Of a DNA stretch of 64,000 nucleotides, positions 43,361-53,561 are shown piece after piece; the stretch's first letter is position 1, and every line of letters begins with the position of its first letter. The stretch comes from Pseudomonas sp. GM49 (GTDB lineage Bacteria > Pseudomonadota > Gammaproteobacteria > Pseudomonadales > Pseudomonadaceae). Location: NCBI RefSeq assembly GCF_000282355.1, contig NZ_AKJL01000305.1, forward strand, positions 1-64,000, in the 5' to 3' direction. The notes below the pieces were generated by a model. It did no database searches and was not told the origin of the DNA. It worked only from the letters and a program-made list of their open reading frames with translations. Position numbers and translations under genes: made by a program.

Positions 43361-45418
43361 ATGTATCGTATAGGCATAGATGTAGGTGGAACCTTCACCG
43401 ATTTCACCATGATTAACGAAGATAACGGTAAAGTTGAATACCATAAGGTGCCGTCCACCCCTCATGATCCGTCCGAGGCAATTGAGAACGGCATCTCCGA
43501 TCTTCTGCGAAACCACAAAGTCAGTGCTGATCAGGTCTCTCATATTGGCCATGGCACTACGGTTGCGACCAACCTCATTATCGAACGAAAAGGCGCATCA
43601 CTCGGCCTGATTACCACGCGCGGCTTTCGCGATGTCATGGAGATCGGGCGGCAAATTCGACCTAGCCTCTGCGACTACAACGTAGGTAAGCCTCCAAGCC
43701 TGGTTAAGCGCATGCACCGTGTTGAAGTCGGCGAGCGACTGGATGCGCAAGGGATGGTTGTCGAAAGCCTTGACGAAGAAGCTGTTCGCCAAGCGGCCAC
43801 GATGTTCGCTAAAGAAAGTTTGGAAGCTGTCGCCATCTGCTTCCTCCACTCCTATCGCAATCCTGTTCATGAGCAGCGTGCCAAGGCGATTGTTCAGGAA
43901 ATTTTGCCTTCCACATACATCAGCATCTCCAGCGAAGTGCTGCCGGAATTTCGCGAGTACGAGCGCCTTTCTACTACCGCCCTCAACGCAAGCGTTGGGC
44001 CGCGCATGGCTCGATACCTTGATCGGTTCCTGGAGCGTGCCAGCGCCATGGGCGTGGTTGGCCAGCCGCTGACGGTACATTCCAACGGTGGTCTGATGTC
44101 GCCGGATGCGGTCCGGGAGTTTCCGGTAAGAACGTGCTTGTCTGGGCCTGCGGCAGGCGTGGTGGGGGCAGCAGCTGTTGGGCGCCACATCGGCCAACCC
44201 AATCTCGTGACCTTTGACGTGGGGGGTACGAGCACCGACGTTTCGCTCATCAGTGGTGGCAAGCCGTTGTTCACCTCCAGCCGTCAGGTTGCGGGGTATC
44301 CAGTGAAAACCCCAATGGTCGACATTCACGTTATTGGCGCCGGTGGCGGCAGTATCGCCTGGCTGGATGATGCCGGTTCACTGAAGGTTGGCCCGCATAG
44401 CGCTGGTGCTGTCCCTGGCCCTGTTGGGTACGCTCGCGGCGGCACTGAACCGACGATTACTGACGCTGAAATCGTGTTGCAGCGCCTCAACCCGGAAGTG
44501 CTTTTGAAAGGCCGTATGCGGGTGGATGCTGCGGCCGCACGTAAGGTCATCGAGGACAAGGTCGCCAAACCCCTCGGCCTGAGCTTGGAAGATGCAGCAG
44601 AGGGCATCCTGCGCATTGCGAACGCGAACATGAGCCGTGCCATCCGAGCGGTATCGACTGAGAAGGGTCATAACCTTGCTGAGTTCGCGCTCTACGCCTA
44701 CGGCGGGGCGGGTGGTCTGCATGCCATGGACGTTGCGGAAGAGTGTGGCATTTCAACCGTGGTCGTACCGCGAGAGCCAGGGACCATGTGTGCTCGCGGA
44801 ATCCTCCTGACTGACATTTCCTTCGACTTCGTCCGCAGCGCTATCACCACAGCCAGCGCACAGAACTGGAAAGGCATTGTGGAGCTCTTCAACCAGTTGA
44901 AGGGCAATGCTACGAAGTGGCTGGATCAAGAGCACGTAAACACTGAAATGCGGCAATTGGTATGTGCCATCGACGCGCGCTATAACGGCCAGAACTTTGA
45001 GGTTCTGGTGCCGATGGATACGGTAGGGCCAGATGATCTGGGTTCGTTCGAGGCGGCGTTCCATGTTGCCCATGAGCGTGAGTACGGCTACCAGGTTGAA
45101 GGTCGTGCCATTCAGATCATCAACTGCCGTGTTCAGGCGGTAGGACGTGTGCTGAAGGCGCCGCTTGCTGCTGCACGCGCAGACACCACGCTCGCCGACG
45201 CGAAGGTCGGGCAGCGTCAGGTCTACGCTGGCAAGGCCTACGGTTGGTGCGAAACCCCAATCTTCGACCGCGATTTGCTGTCAGTTGGCATCGTCGTTGA
45301 AGGCCCCGCGATCATCGAAGAGATGAGTTCCACGACTGTGCTCGGCCCAAATCACGAGGCCCTTGTTGACCCGCACGGTAACCTGATCGTCACTCTGCAC
45401 CTGGGAGCACAAGCATGA
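43361..45418 (+). CDS. hyuA: Hydantoinase/oxoprolinase subunit A
   Basis: A 685-aa ATP-dependent ring-opening hydrolase subunit. The N-terminal ATP-binding region starts MYRIGIDVGGTFTDF, and the central GPAAGVVGAAAVG and TFDVGGTSTDVSLI motifs are typical of the ASKHA-like fold of HyuA. GGAG lies 7 nt before the ATG. The HyuA/HyuB pair opens hydantoin, N-methylhydantoin or lactam rings such as 5-oxoproline or caprolactam. In this context a pyroglutamate-like opine lactam is an attractive substrate. No carbamoylase gene is nearby, which argues against plain hydantoin use. Confidence 0.88.
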   Translation: MYRIGIDVGGTFTDFTMINEDNGKVEYHKVPSTPHDPSEAIENGISDLLRNHKVSADQVSHIGHGTTVATNLIIERKGASLGLITTRGFRDVMEIGRQIRPSLCDYNVGKPPSLVKRMHRVEVGERLDAQGMVVESLDEEAVRQAATMFAKESLEAVAICFLHSYRNPVHEQRAKAIVQEILPSTYISISSEVLPEFREYERLSTTALNASVGPRMARYLDRFLERASAMGVVGQPLTVHSNGGLMSPDAVREFPVRTCLSGPAAGVVGAAAVGRHIGQPNLVTFDVGGTSTDVSLISGGKPLFTSSRQVAGYPVKTPMVDIHVIGAGGGSIAWLDDAGSLKVGPHSAGAVPGPVGYARGGTEPTITDAEIVLQRLNPEVLLKGRMRVDAAAARKVIEDKVAKPLGLSLEDAAEGILRIANANMSRAIRAVSTEKGHNLAEFALYAYGGAGGLHAMDVAEECGISTVVVPREPGTMCARGILLTDISFDFVRSAITTASAQNWKGIVELFNQLKGNATKWLDQEHVNTEMRQLVCAIDARYNGQNFEVLVPMDTVGPDDLGSFEAAFHVAHEREYGYQVEGRAIQIINCRVQAVGRVLKAPLAAARADTTLADAKVGQRQVYAGKAYGWCETPIFDRDLLSVGIVVEGPAIIEEMSSTTVLGPNHEALVDPHGNLIVTLHLGAQA

Positions 45419-47124
45419 GTATCCAACAGTTCACCAGCACCGCAACCATTGCTGATCCCATCGAGATGGAAGTGTTCGTCAACCGGCTGCTCTCCATCAC
45501 CGAGGACATGAACAACACGCTTGTACGCTCTTCGTTCTCAACCAATATCAAAGAGCGTAAAGACTGTTCGGTAGCGCTTTTTGACCGCGCCGGGCGACTG
45601 GTCTCTCAAGGCACGCAGATCCCTCTTCATCTGGGGTCGCTCAATGGTGCCGTTGAAGCAGTCCTTGCGCAGTATCCAGTGGATACGATCAAAGACGGCG
45701 ATACCTTCATCTGCAACGATCCGTATCTGGCTAATGGCAGTCACTTGCCTGACATCAATATCGTCACTCCAGTGTTCTGGGAGGGCACCCTGCGCTTCTT
45801 CGCAGCGAACATCGCCCACCACTCGGACGTTGGCGGCGCGGTTCCAGGCTCGATTGCCGGTGGACTCACGAGCATTTTCCAGGAAGGGATTCGTATCCCC
45901 GTAAGCCGCATCGCCCGCAATGGGGTCATTGAGGACGATCTGCTCCGGTTGATCTGCTCAAACTGCCGCGATCCCGAAGAGCGTGGTCTTGACCTTCGAG
46001 TGCAGATTGCAACCAACGAGCGCGGGTCCGAAGCCGTCAGGGAACTCATCCGCCACATGGGCTTGCCGAAAGTCCTACAGTCGGTTGAGGACGTTCTGAC
46101 CTACACCCGTACTCGATTGGCTAACCGAATCGCCGAACTCAAAGAGGGCAGTTACCAATTCACCAACATGCTCGATGACGATGGCATGGGTGGCGGCGAC
46201 CCGGTTCCAATCACTGTGACTCTCACCGTGGCTGACGGCATCCTCTCGTTCGATTTCACCGGTTCGGGTCCCCAGGCTCGTGGTGCAATGAACCTCCCTA
46301 TCAACGCGCTGAACGCGACTGTTTACTACGCCGTTAAGGCGCTGCTGGATCCTGAACTCCCGCCCAATGCCGGTCTGTTCGCAGCGATTCGCGTGAGTGC
46401 CCCGAAAGGGACCATCACCAATCCTGAGATGCCTGCTGCTGTCGGCGCCCGATCCATTACCGCGCAAAAAGTTGCGGGTGCAATCTTCGGTGCATTTCGT
46501 GGGCTGTTGCCTAAAGAAAAGGTTATGGCATCCGGCAACGATTTGTGCCCGGCCATTGTGTTTTCTGGTCCATTGCATCAACGCGCTGGTGAGTTCATCT
46601 ACCTCGAAACCATTGCAGGCGGCAGCGGTGCACGCTTTGACCTTGATGGGATGGACGCGGTCCACGTGCACATGACCAACTCTTCCAACCTTCCTGTCGA
46701 GGCAATGGAGAACGAGTATCCATTGCGCGTTGAGGAATATGCACTTATCCCTAACTCAGGTGGTGCAGGCCGTACACGCGGCGGGATGGGGGTCGCTCGG
46801 CAGATCAAGGTGCTGGAATCTGGCATCGTCTTCTCGGCTCGCTCAGACAGCCATACCGTGGGTGTTCCAACGGGCGTAGATGGTGGCCATGACGGTCGCC
46901 GAGCGCGACTGCTTCGAAATCCTGGCGGCCAGAATGAAGAGGTGATGTTTTCAAAAACCTCGAACATCACGCTCCAGGCTGGCGAGAGCATCAGGATCGA
47001 AACCCCAGGCGGGGGCGGTTATGGTGAGCCGTCCAAGCGTGAGGCCAATAAGCTGCGGCAGGACGTCCTTGATGGCCTTGTCTCTGCTGAATGCGCAAGC
47101 GAGGACTACGGTTTTAGCCTCTAA
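45415..47124 (+). CDS. hyuB: Hydantoinase/oxoprolinase subunit B
   Basis: A 569-aa catalytic partner of HyuA. Family stretches: DPIEMEVFVNRLLSITEDM, SFSTNIKERKDCSVALFD, CNDPYLANGSHLPDI, IAHHSDVGGAVPGS, and the terminal GGGYGEPSKRE. The start overlaps the hyuA stop as ATGA, so the subunits are co-translated. A strong terminator follows, separating this pair from the transport genes. Confidence 0.9.
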   Translation: MSIQQFTSTATIADPIEMEVFVNRLLSITEDMNNTLVRSSFSTNIKERKDCSVALFDRAGRLVSQGTQIPLHLGSLNGAVEAVLAQYPVDTIKDGDTFICNDPYLANGSHLPDINIVTPVFWEGTLRFFAANIAHHSDVGGAVPGSIAGGLTSIFQEGIRIPVSRIARNGVIEDDLLRLICSNCRDPEERGLDLRVQIATNERGSEAVRELIRHMGLPKVLQSVEDVLTYTRTRLANRIAELKEGSYQFTNMLDDDGMGGGDPVPITVTLTVADGILSFDFTGSGPQARGAMNLPINALNATVYYAVKALLDPELPPNAGLFAAIRVSAPKGTITNPEMPAAVGARSITAQKVAGAIFGAFRGLLPKEKVMASGNDLCPAIVFSGPLHQRAGEFIYLETIAGGSGARFDLDGMDAVHVHMTNSSNLPVEAMENEYPLRVEEYALIPNSGGAGRTRGGMGVARQIKVLESGIVFSARSDSHTVGVPTGVDGGHDGRRARLLRNPGGQNEEVMFSKTSNITLQAGESIRIETPGGGGYGEPSKREANKLRQDVLDGLVSAECASEDYGFSL

Positions 47125-47130
47125 GCATCG

Positions 47131-47164
47131 CGCGGGTGCCTGAATAAGGCCCCGCGTTTTTTGC
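47131..47164 (+). terminator. Terminator after hyuAB
   Basis: CGCGGGTGCC-TGAATAAG-GCCCCGCG forms a strong stem directly followed by TTTTTT. Confidence 0.9.
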
Positions 47165-47304
47165 GTTATGAAAAATTTTGAGCAGGTATAAAAACAACAG
47201 CATGGCCTAGGTTTTCTTCACTGCCGACGCACAGAGCACTAAGTGCTCTTTCATCGTTTTAAGCATACCTGGCTATACAGTCCAATTTTTTGAGGGATCC
47301 GAGC

Positions 47305-48348
47305 ATGATGCGTAAATACATTTCTGTGATCACCTTGTCGGCCTCTGCGGCTCTATGCCTTGGCGTCAATGCCGCTCAAGCTGAAACCCTATATGTAGGT
47401 GGCGGGGGTGGCTCGATTGAGCAAATATTTAAAGAGAAAATCATCCCTTCCTTTGAAGCGAAAACTGGCGCCAAAGTAGTTTACGTCCCTGGAAACTCCA
47501 CTGATACTCTCGCCAAAATTCAAGCGCAGAAAGGAAATCAGCAGATGTCCTTTGTGATGTTTGACCACTTGCCAATGTACCAGGCAGCCAGTCAAGGGCT
47601 TTGCTCAAAGCTTGATGACAGCGAAATCTATCATAAGCTTTACTCTAAGGCGTTGACGAAAGATGGATCATTTGTAGGGATAGGTTTTCTGGCTACAGGA
47701 CTAGGCTATAACACGGAAGTGTTTGCTAAAAATGGCTGGAGCGCACCAACATCGTGGATGGATCTGGTAGATGGCAAGTACAAACAAAGTATTGCGATCC
47801 CTCCCATAACTAATGGCTATGGTTTGGCGACACTCCTGATGATGGCAAAGCTTAATGGGGGGAGTGAAAATAAAATTGAGCCTGGCTTCGACGTAATGGT
47901 TAATAAGGTTTCCCCCAACGTCGTTTCTTGGGAGCCATCTCCTGGGAAAATGGCCGAGATGTTACAAACCGGTGAGGCTGCAATGGTCGTGTGGGGGAAT
48001 AGCCGGGTCCAAGCAGTTAAAAACCAAGGCGCGCCAGTCGAATTCGTTTATCCCAAGGAAGGTGCCTTTGCGATTATCAACTCGGGTTGTGTAGTCGAGG
48101 GTGGTCCGTCACCCAAGCTGGGTCAGCAGTTCCTGCGACACATCCTATCCGCTGAGTCCCAGTTGGCGCTGGCCTCCGGTGAGGGATGGGGCCCCGTGAA
48201 TAAAGATGTAAAACTCCCGGAAGACGTTGCTAAGCGCGTGATTTATGGAGCTGATCAGGTCGATGCTCTTCTTTCCACTGATGCTGAATTGGTTAATACA
48301 AAGCGGGCAGAGTGGACAACCCGCTGGAATCGGTCTGTAGAGCACTAA
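47305..48348 (+). CDS. Pot-type periplasmic binding protein 1 (module B)
   Basis: A 347-aa solute-binding protein of the spermidine/putrescine-like class. The signal peptide ends AAQA|ETLYVGGGGGSIEQIF. It is closely related to the protein at 49784 (FKEKIIP-FEAKTGAKVVYVPG in both), with changes in FVMFDHLPMYQAASQGLC around the ligand area. GAGGGA lies 7 nt before the ATG at 47305. It stands between hyuAB and a LysR gene without its own permeases, so it most likely feeds the PotABC-like permease at 50864-53561. Confidence 0.87.
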   Translation: MMRKYISVITLSASAALCLGVNAAQAETLYVGGGGGSIEQIFKEKIIPSFEAKTGAKVVYVPGNSTDTLAKIQAQKGNQQMSFVMFDHLPMYQAASQGLCSKLDDSEIYHKLYSKALTKDGSFVGIGFLATGLGYNTEVFAKNGWSAPTSWMDLVDGKYKQSIAIPPITNGYGLATLLMMAKLNGGSENKIEPGFDVMVNKVSPNVVSWEPSPGKMAEMLQTGEAAMVVWGNSRVQAVKNQGAPVEFVYPKEGAFAIINSGCVVEGGPSPKLGQQFLRHILSAESQLALASGEGWGPVNKDVKLPEDVAKRVIYGADQVDALLSTDAELVNTKRAEWTTRWNRSVEH

Positions 48349-48631
48349 TGTCACCGAGATTTCGTTCAGGGTAAAGGCGCAACCGTAGTACGCCCTGATC
48401 GGGTAAGGCATAGGTTGCCATCCAGCATAAGCCCCCCTCGCCGCCGAGATAGTGCAATGGCCCAATCTTGGCGAGGGGCGACGTGGGGGCGTATCAAAAA
48501 ATCCCATTCCACTAAACGGCCATACTCCGTTGGCATGCCACAGCCTAGTTAGGATGCCATTGTAGGAATACGCTAGCTGCCAGGCTGGTGTATGTGGGAT
48601 GGCTAATATGTCATTTTCACGATTATAAAGT

Positions 48632-49528
48632 TCAGAAACTCTGCATCGTGGCTCGCAACTGAGCGGCAAATGCTTCAGCCAGCTTCATTCGATCCCCCGG
48701 ATAAGGAAATATCACCGCACATCGAGACGCAAGTTGCTCTCGTATTGGGATTACCACTACTTCACTCGACTGGAACGGCAGCGCCGTAACCTTGGAGATG
48801 AGACTAATCCCTGCTCCGGCTGCTACAAGTGCGCAGGCTACCAACGAATTAGGTGTTTCTAGCACCACGTTGGGCGAGATGTGCAGTTTCGTAAAAGCTT
48901 CCTCGATTTGATATCGAATATAACTGTGCTGAGAAAGAAGAATCATCCGCTCTCCATCCAGATCAGCTAATGAGATGCGATTTCTCTCAGCCAGTGCATG
49001 GTCTCTCGGAATTACAGCACAGATCGGAACCGGGTCTAAAGGCTCGATGGAGATAGAGGCTTTGGATAGAGGAAGTTCAACCAGTGCTATATCGAACTGG
49101 CGAGTGGCGATTTGATCGGCAATTTGGCGGCTAGGTAAGACTTGAATGAAAACCTTGACCTTTGGACGGTCTTTCAAGAATTCCGCAACAGCGCGCGGCA
49201 CTACGCCTAATGACAATGACGGCAATGTGGCTATGCGCAACTCTCCCGCGCGAAGCTGACCGATGTCTTGCGCTGTCTGAGCAATGCGATCAAGGCTACC
49301 GTAGATAGGTTCGATTTCGCGAAAAAATGCTTCACCTTCAGGCGTCGGTAGCAATCTACGTCCACGCCGTTCAAATAGCTTGTAGCCAATTCTGAGTTCC
49401 AGCAAGGCGATTGAGCGACTGATGGCAGGCTGCGTCACACTCATCATCTGTGCCGCTCCAACCACGGTGCCGGAGCGCATCACGGAATAGAAAGCTTCTA
49501 TCTGGCGTAGGTTTACAGCGGGCTTCAT
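48632..49528 (-). CDS. LysR-family regulator, OccR-like branch (module B)
   Basis: A 298-aa LysR protein with N-terminal HTH VNLRQIEAFYSVMRSGTVVGAAQMMSVTQPAISRSIALLE and an effector domain like that of OccR/NocR-type regulators and of the LysR protein at 31166. It is divergent from the transporter-dehydrogenase operon starting at 49784, with 255 bp between, and probably activates it. In the 48349-48631 gap a CCCCTCGCC/GGCGAGGGG palindrome (48434-48478) may end transcripts from both sides. Confidence 0.87.
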   Translation of the reverse strand: MKPAVNLRQIEAFYSVMRSGTVVGAAQMMSVTQPAISRSIALLELRIGYKLFERRGRRLLPTPEGEAFFREIEPIYGSLDRIAQTAQDIGQLRAGELRIATLPSLSLGVVPRAVAEFLKDRPKVKVFIQVLPSRQIADQIATRQFDIALVELPLSKASISIEPLDPVPICAVIPRDHALAERNRISLADLDGERMILLSQHSYIRYQIEEAFTKLHISPNVVLETPNSLVACALVAAGAGISLISKVTALPFQSSEVVVIPIREQLASRCAVIFPYPGDRMKLAEAFAAQLRATMQSF

Positions 49529-49783
49529 GTAGATGACTCATGTTGGGCTGTTCAAAAGGGCATCGCCTGTCCGGAGACCAATGCTGCCCCCTTCATCGGT
49601 TTCAGACAAACCCGGGGGGGCGCTAGAGCGTCTAGATCATCATACATAACATTCATGCATAAGCACGCATCATAATTTGCATTTTCAGCACCTCTAATCA
49701 GTGCCTAAGATGTCCACAAGCCTGGCGCCGCGCGTTCCTGGCCGTCCAGATATTCGACCGTGCCAACGATGTAGGAAACCTAT

Positions 49784-50815
49784 ATGAATAAGAATATTGC
49801 CTTGATGAGCTCTTTGGTTTTCACCGTTTCAGTCAATGCCCATGCCGCAACGACGCTCTATGTCGGGGGGTCTGGCGGCTCGACGGAAAACATTTTCAAG
49901 GAAAAGATCATTCCTCCGTTCGAAGCGAAAACAGGCGCGAAAGTGGTGTATGTGCCCGGCAACTCGACGGACATTCTGGCCAAACTTCAAGCGCAGAAAG
50001 GCCAGCAGGAACTATCCGTGGCAATGATTGATGACGGCCCCATGTACCAAGCCGTAAACCAGGGCCTATGTGTTGACATCGAAGCCAATCCCGAGCTGGA
50101 GAACTTGTACCCGGGGGCACGAATGCCAGGTGGCAAGTCGCTAGGTGTCGGCTACATCGCTGTGGGCTTGGCATATAACAAAGCCGTGTTCGCAAAAAAT
50201 GGCTGGGCCGCTCCTACCTCCTGGCACGATCTAGAAAATCCTAAATACGAACAGAAAGTGGTTATCCCTCCTGTCACTAACGGCTACGGGCTTCTGACCC
50301 TGCTGATGATGGCCAAGCTTAATGGCGGCGGCGAAACCAACATCGAGCCCGGTTTCTCGGTAATGACCAAAAAGGTCGGGCCCAACGTACTCGCGTGGGA
50401 GCCATCTCCCGGCAAGATGGCTCAGATGCTGCAAACCGGCGAAGCGGCGCTGGCGGTGTGGGGCAACGGCCGTGTGCAAACGGTGATCGCCCAAGGCGCA
50501 CCGGTGGAGTTCGTATATCCAAAGGAAGGCGCTGTTGCGATGCTCACCGCTGGGTGCCCGGTCGCAGGGGCGCCAGAGCCAGACCTCGCGCAACAATTCT
50601 TGCGCCATGTGACCTCGGCGGAATCGCAAAAAATCCTCGCCGAAGACAACAGCTGGGGGCCTGTCAACCAAAATTCGAAGCTTTCCCCTGAGGTAGCCGC
50701 TCGTGTGGTGTATGGCCCTGAAAAAGTCAACGCACTCATCGCTCCAGACTACAACGTGATCAACGCTAAGCGCAGCGAGTGGACCACCCGCTGGACTCGC
50801 GCGGTTGAGCAGTGA
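49784..50815 (+). CDS. Pot-type periplasmic binding protein 2 (module B)
   Basis: A 343-aa solute-binding protein. The signal peptide ends AHAA|TTLYVGGSGGSTENIF. It is the paralogue of 47305 and the first gene of the operon that runs to about 56.4 kb. The mature protein contains the same VVYVPGNSTD and LMMAKLNGG segments, with local differences (AMIDDGPMYQAVNQGLC). It delivers substrate to the ABC permease that follows 50 bp later. Class members bind polyamines, opines of the mannopine type, and other cations. Confidence 0.9.
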   Translation: MNKNIALMSSLVFTVSVNAHAATTLYVGGSGGSTENIFKEKIIPPFEAKTGAKVVYVPGNSTDILAKLQAQKGQQELSVAMIDDGPMYQAVNQGLCVDIEANPELENLYPGARMPGGKSLGVGYIAVGLAYNKAVFAKNGWAAPTSWHDLENPKYEQKVVIPPVTNGYGLLTLLMMAKLNGGGETNIEPGFSVMTKKVGPNVLAWEPSPGKMAQMLQTGEAALAVWGNGRVQTVIAQGAPVEFVYPKEGAVAMLTAGCPVAGAPEPDLAQQFLRHVTSAESQKILAEDNSWGPVNQNSKLSPEVAARVVYGPEKVNALIAPDYNVINAKRSEWTTRWTRAVEQ

Positions 50816-50863
50816 GATGTACTCCAAAATAACTAGAACTACCGCTGTAGTGAGGCAAGACTC

Positions 50864-51910
50864 ATGAGCTTCTTAAAGTTAGAAGGCATTTCCAAGCACT
50901 ACGGTGATTTTGCCGCAGTCGTAGATACCACCCTGCACATTGAAAAGGGAGAATTCGTCAGCTTGCTCGGCCCTTCCGGCTGCGGCAAAACCACCACCTT
51001 GCAGATGGTGGCGGGGTTCGCGCAGCCAACCCGTGGGCGGATCATCCTTGACGGGCGAGATATCACCCAGGTCAAACCCAGCCAACGCGGGCTGGGCATC
51101 GTTTTCCAGAGCTACGCGCTATTCCCGCATATGACTGTGGCAGACAATGTCTCTTTCGGCCTTGAGATGCAGGGCCTACCTGCCGCCGAGCGTCGCCAGC
51201 GGGTTAAAGCCACCTTGAATCTGGTACACCTTGAGGCCCTGGCCGAGCGTTACCCGCGCGAGCTGTCTGGTGGCCAACGTCAGCGCGTCGCCTTAGCTCG
51301 CGCTTTGGCCATCCAACCACCTGTGCTGCTACTCGATGAGCCGATGGGCGCACTGGATGCAAAGCTGCGCGAAGAGATGCAGATCGAGCTACGTGCCCTG
51401 CAACACAGGGTTGGAGTGACCACGATCATGGTTACACACGATCAGGCAGAGGCAATGACCCTGTCTGACCGCGTAGTGCTGATGAACAAAGGTGAGATCG
51501 AACAGGTTGACCGCCCGCTGGACATGTACGAACGCCCCAGCGGCCGCTTTTCTTCGACCTTCCTGGGCAAAGCCAACGTATTCGACGGCACGCGCACACA
51601 GGCTGGCGCGATGTTTGAAACACGGGGTCATAAGCTGCCCTCAAACGACCAAGGTGTTGGTGAGCTGTCCTATATCGTGCGTCCGGAGAAAATTAAATTT
51701 ACCGATCAGAGCGCTCTGCTGCGGGGTAAAGTTAGCGCAAGGGTGTTCCTTGGCAACCACTGGTTGTACCAAGTGCAAACGACGCTGGGCATGATGCAGG
51801 TTACTCTGCCTAACAACGGTCTCCCGCAAGTGGCTGAGGGCGACGATGTCGGCCTGAGCTGGCAGGCCGAACATGCCCGGCTGGCACCGCGGGCAGGAGG
51901 CAAGGTATGA
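50864..51910 (+). CDS. Pot-type ABC transporter ATPase
   Basis: A 348-aa PotA-like ATPase. Walker A GPSGCGKTT near residue 38, signature LSGGQRQRVALARAL near 137, Walker B LLLDEPMGALDAK near 160, switch His in VTHDQAEAM, and a C-terminal TOBE domain from about 270. The stop codon overlaps the first permease (ATGA). It powers import of the module B substrate. Confidence 0.93.
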   Translation: MSFLKLEGISKHYGDFAAVVDTTLHIEKGEFVSLLGPSGCGKTTTLQMVAGFAQPTRGRIILDGRDITQVKPSQRGLGIVFQSYALFPHMTVADNVSFGLEMQGLPAAERRQRVKATLNLVHLEALAERYPRELSGGQRQRVALARALAIQPPVLLLDEPMGALDAKLREEMQIELRALQHRVGVTTIMVTHDQAEAMTLSDRVVLMNKGEIEQVDRPLDMYERPSGRFSSTFLGKANVFDGTRTQAGAMFETRGHKLPSNDQGVGELSYIVRPEKIKFTDQSALLRGKVSARVFLGNHWLYQVQTTLGMMQVTLPNNGLPQVAEGDDVGLSWQAEHARLAPRAGGKV

Positions 51911-52767
51911 GCTGCTCCCGCAGCGCCTTGCCTTATTGGCTGGCAAGTCCTGGCATGCTGATGGCGCTGGCCTTCGTGGCCTTGCCTCTGATGATCATGC
52001 TGTCATTGAGCTTCTATAGCTACCTACCCGGCGGCGCGGTGAGTGCCCAGATAACTCTGGGCAACTACACCGACGTGCTCAGCGACAGCTACTACTACTC
52101 CATCTTCGCCCGTACTTTCGGTATGGCAATACTGGTAACAGCCTTATGCATTGTTATCGGGGTGCCGGAGGCCTACGTGTTGAGCCGGTTGTCACCGCGC
52201 TGGCGGGCGATCTCTATTGTGATCGTGTTGGGTCCGTTGCTGGTTTCGGTAGTGGTGCGCACATTGGGTTGGGCGATCCTGCTCGGCAACGAAGGTGTGA
52301 TCAACAAGACCCTGATGGAACTGGGCCTCATCGATTCGCCAATCAAGATGATGTTTACCTTTGGCGGGGTAGTAGTCGCCATGGTGCATGTACTGGTGCC
52401 GTTCATGGTACTGGCAGTATGGGCTTCGATACAGAAGCTTGATCCGGCCACCGAACAGGCAGCCGAGTCGCTTGGAGCGGGTCTGCTTACTATTATGCGT
52501 CGTATCGTCTTTCCCCAAGTGATTCCGGGTGTTCTATCCGGAGGGTTGATCGTTTTCGCATTGGCCACCAGTGCCTTCGCTACGCCCGCCATCATCGGTG
52601 GCCGTCGACTCAAGGTCGTACCCACCACTATATATGACGAGTTCCTTGGCAACCTCAACTGGCCGCTGGGTGCCACTCTGGCAGTGGTGCTGTTGGTGCT
52701 GGTAATGGGTGTGTCGATGGGTATCAACCGTCTGGTCGAGCGTCGTTACAAGCAGGTATTCCAATGA
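51907..52767 (+). CDS. Pot-type ABC transporter permease 1
   Basis: A 286-aa PotB-like permease with six likely TM segments and the EAA loop EQAAESLGAGLLTIMRRIVFPQ near residue 185. The start overlaps the ATPase gene and the stop overlaps permease 2 (ATGA at both joins). Confidence 0.9.
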   Translation: MSCSRSALPYWLASPGMLMALAFVALPLMIMLSLSFYSYLPGGAVSAQITLGNYTDVLSDSYYYSIFARTFGMAILVTALCIVIGVPEAYVLSRLSPRWRAISIVIVLGPLLVSVVVRTLGWAILLGNEGVINKTLMELGLIDSPIKMMFTFGGVVVAMVHVLVPFMVLAVWASIQKLDPATEQAAESLGAGLLTIMRRIVFPQVIPGVLSGGLIVFALATSAFATPAIIGGRRLKVVPTTIYDEFLGNLNWPLGATLAVVLLVLVMGVSMGINRLVERRYKQVFQ

Positions 52768-53561
52768 ACAGAACCTCTCGATGGCTACTGGTGTTCCATG
52801 GCCTGTTCATCACCTTCATGCTCGCTCCCCTGGTGGTAGTGGTGCTGGTGTCGTTCACCGACAAGGGTTACATCGCCATGCCCTTTGACGGAGCGTCGTG
52901 GCGCTGGTACACGGCCATGCTCAGCGATGACAGTTTCATCACGCCGTTTTATCGCAGCCTAGGGCTGGGAGCGATAGCCGCTACTTTAGCCACTTTACTA
53001 GCAGTACCAGCCGGTATGGCTATCGCTTGGCATCGCTTCCCAGGGCGTGAAGTGGTGCTTGGCGCGCTGATGTCACCGCTGATGGTGCCCCATGTCGTGC
53101 TGGGTATCGCCCTATTGCGCTTTCTGACGGCGATCGGCGGCTCCAGCACCTTCTGGGGGCTTACTGCTGCCCACACGGTCGTGGTGCTGCCTTATGTGCT
53201 GCGCTTGGTAGTGGCTGCGGCTACGGGCTTTGATCGCAGCACTTCGCAAGCGGCTCAGTCGCTGGGTGCTTCGGCCTGGACGGTATTCTGGCGCATTGAG
53301 CTGCCGCTGATTATCCCAGGTGTGGCGGGCGGTTGGCTGATTGCATTTATCAACAGCTTTGACGAGCTGACGATGTCAATTTTCGTAGCTTCTGCTAGCA
53401 CCGAAACCCTGCCGGTGAAGATGTACAACTACATCGCCAACACCATCGACCCACTGCTGGCATCAGTGTCGACGGTGCTGATCGTGCTGACCCTGGTGTT
53501 GATGATCCTGCTAGACCGCTTCTATGGGCTGGATCGGGTATTGGCAGGTAAGACCTCATGA
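52764..53561 (+). CDS. Pot-type ABC transporter permease 2
   Basis: A 265-aa PotC-like permease with EAA loop SQAAQSLGASAWTVFWRIELP near residue 165 and a C-terminal hydrophobic pair. It overlaps the DAO gene that follows (ATGA), so transport and oxidation are translationally linked. Confidence 0.9.
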   Translation: MNRTSRWLLVFHGLFITFMLAPLVVVVLVSFTDKGYIAMPFDGASWRWYTAMLSDDSFITPFYRSLGLGAIAATLATLLAVPAGMAIAWHRFPGREVVLGALMSPLMVPHVVLGIALLRFLTAIGGSSTFWGLTAAHTVVVLPYVLRLVVAAATGFDRSTSQAAQSLGASAWTVFWRIELPLIIPGVAGGWLIAFINSFDELTMSIFVASASTETLPVKMYNYIANTIDPLLASVSTVLIVLTLVLMILLDRFYGLDRVLAGKTS

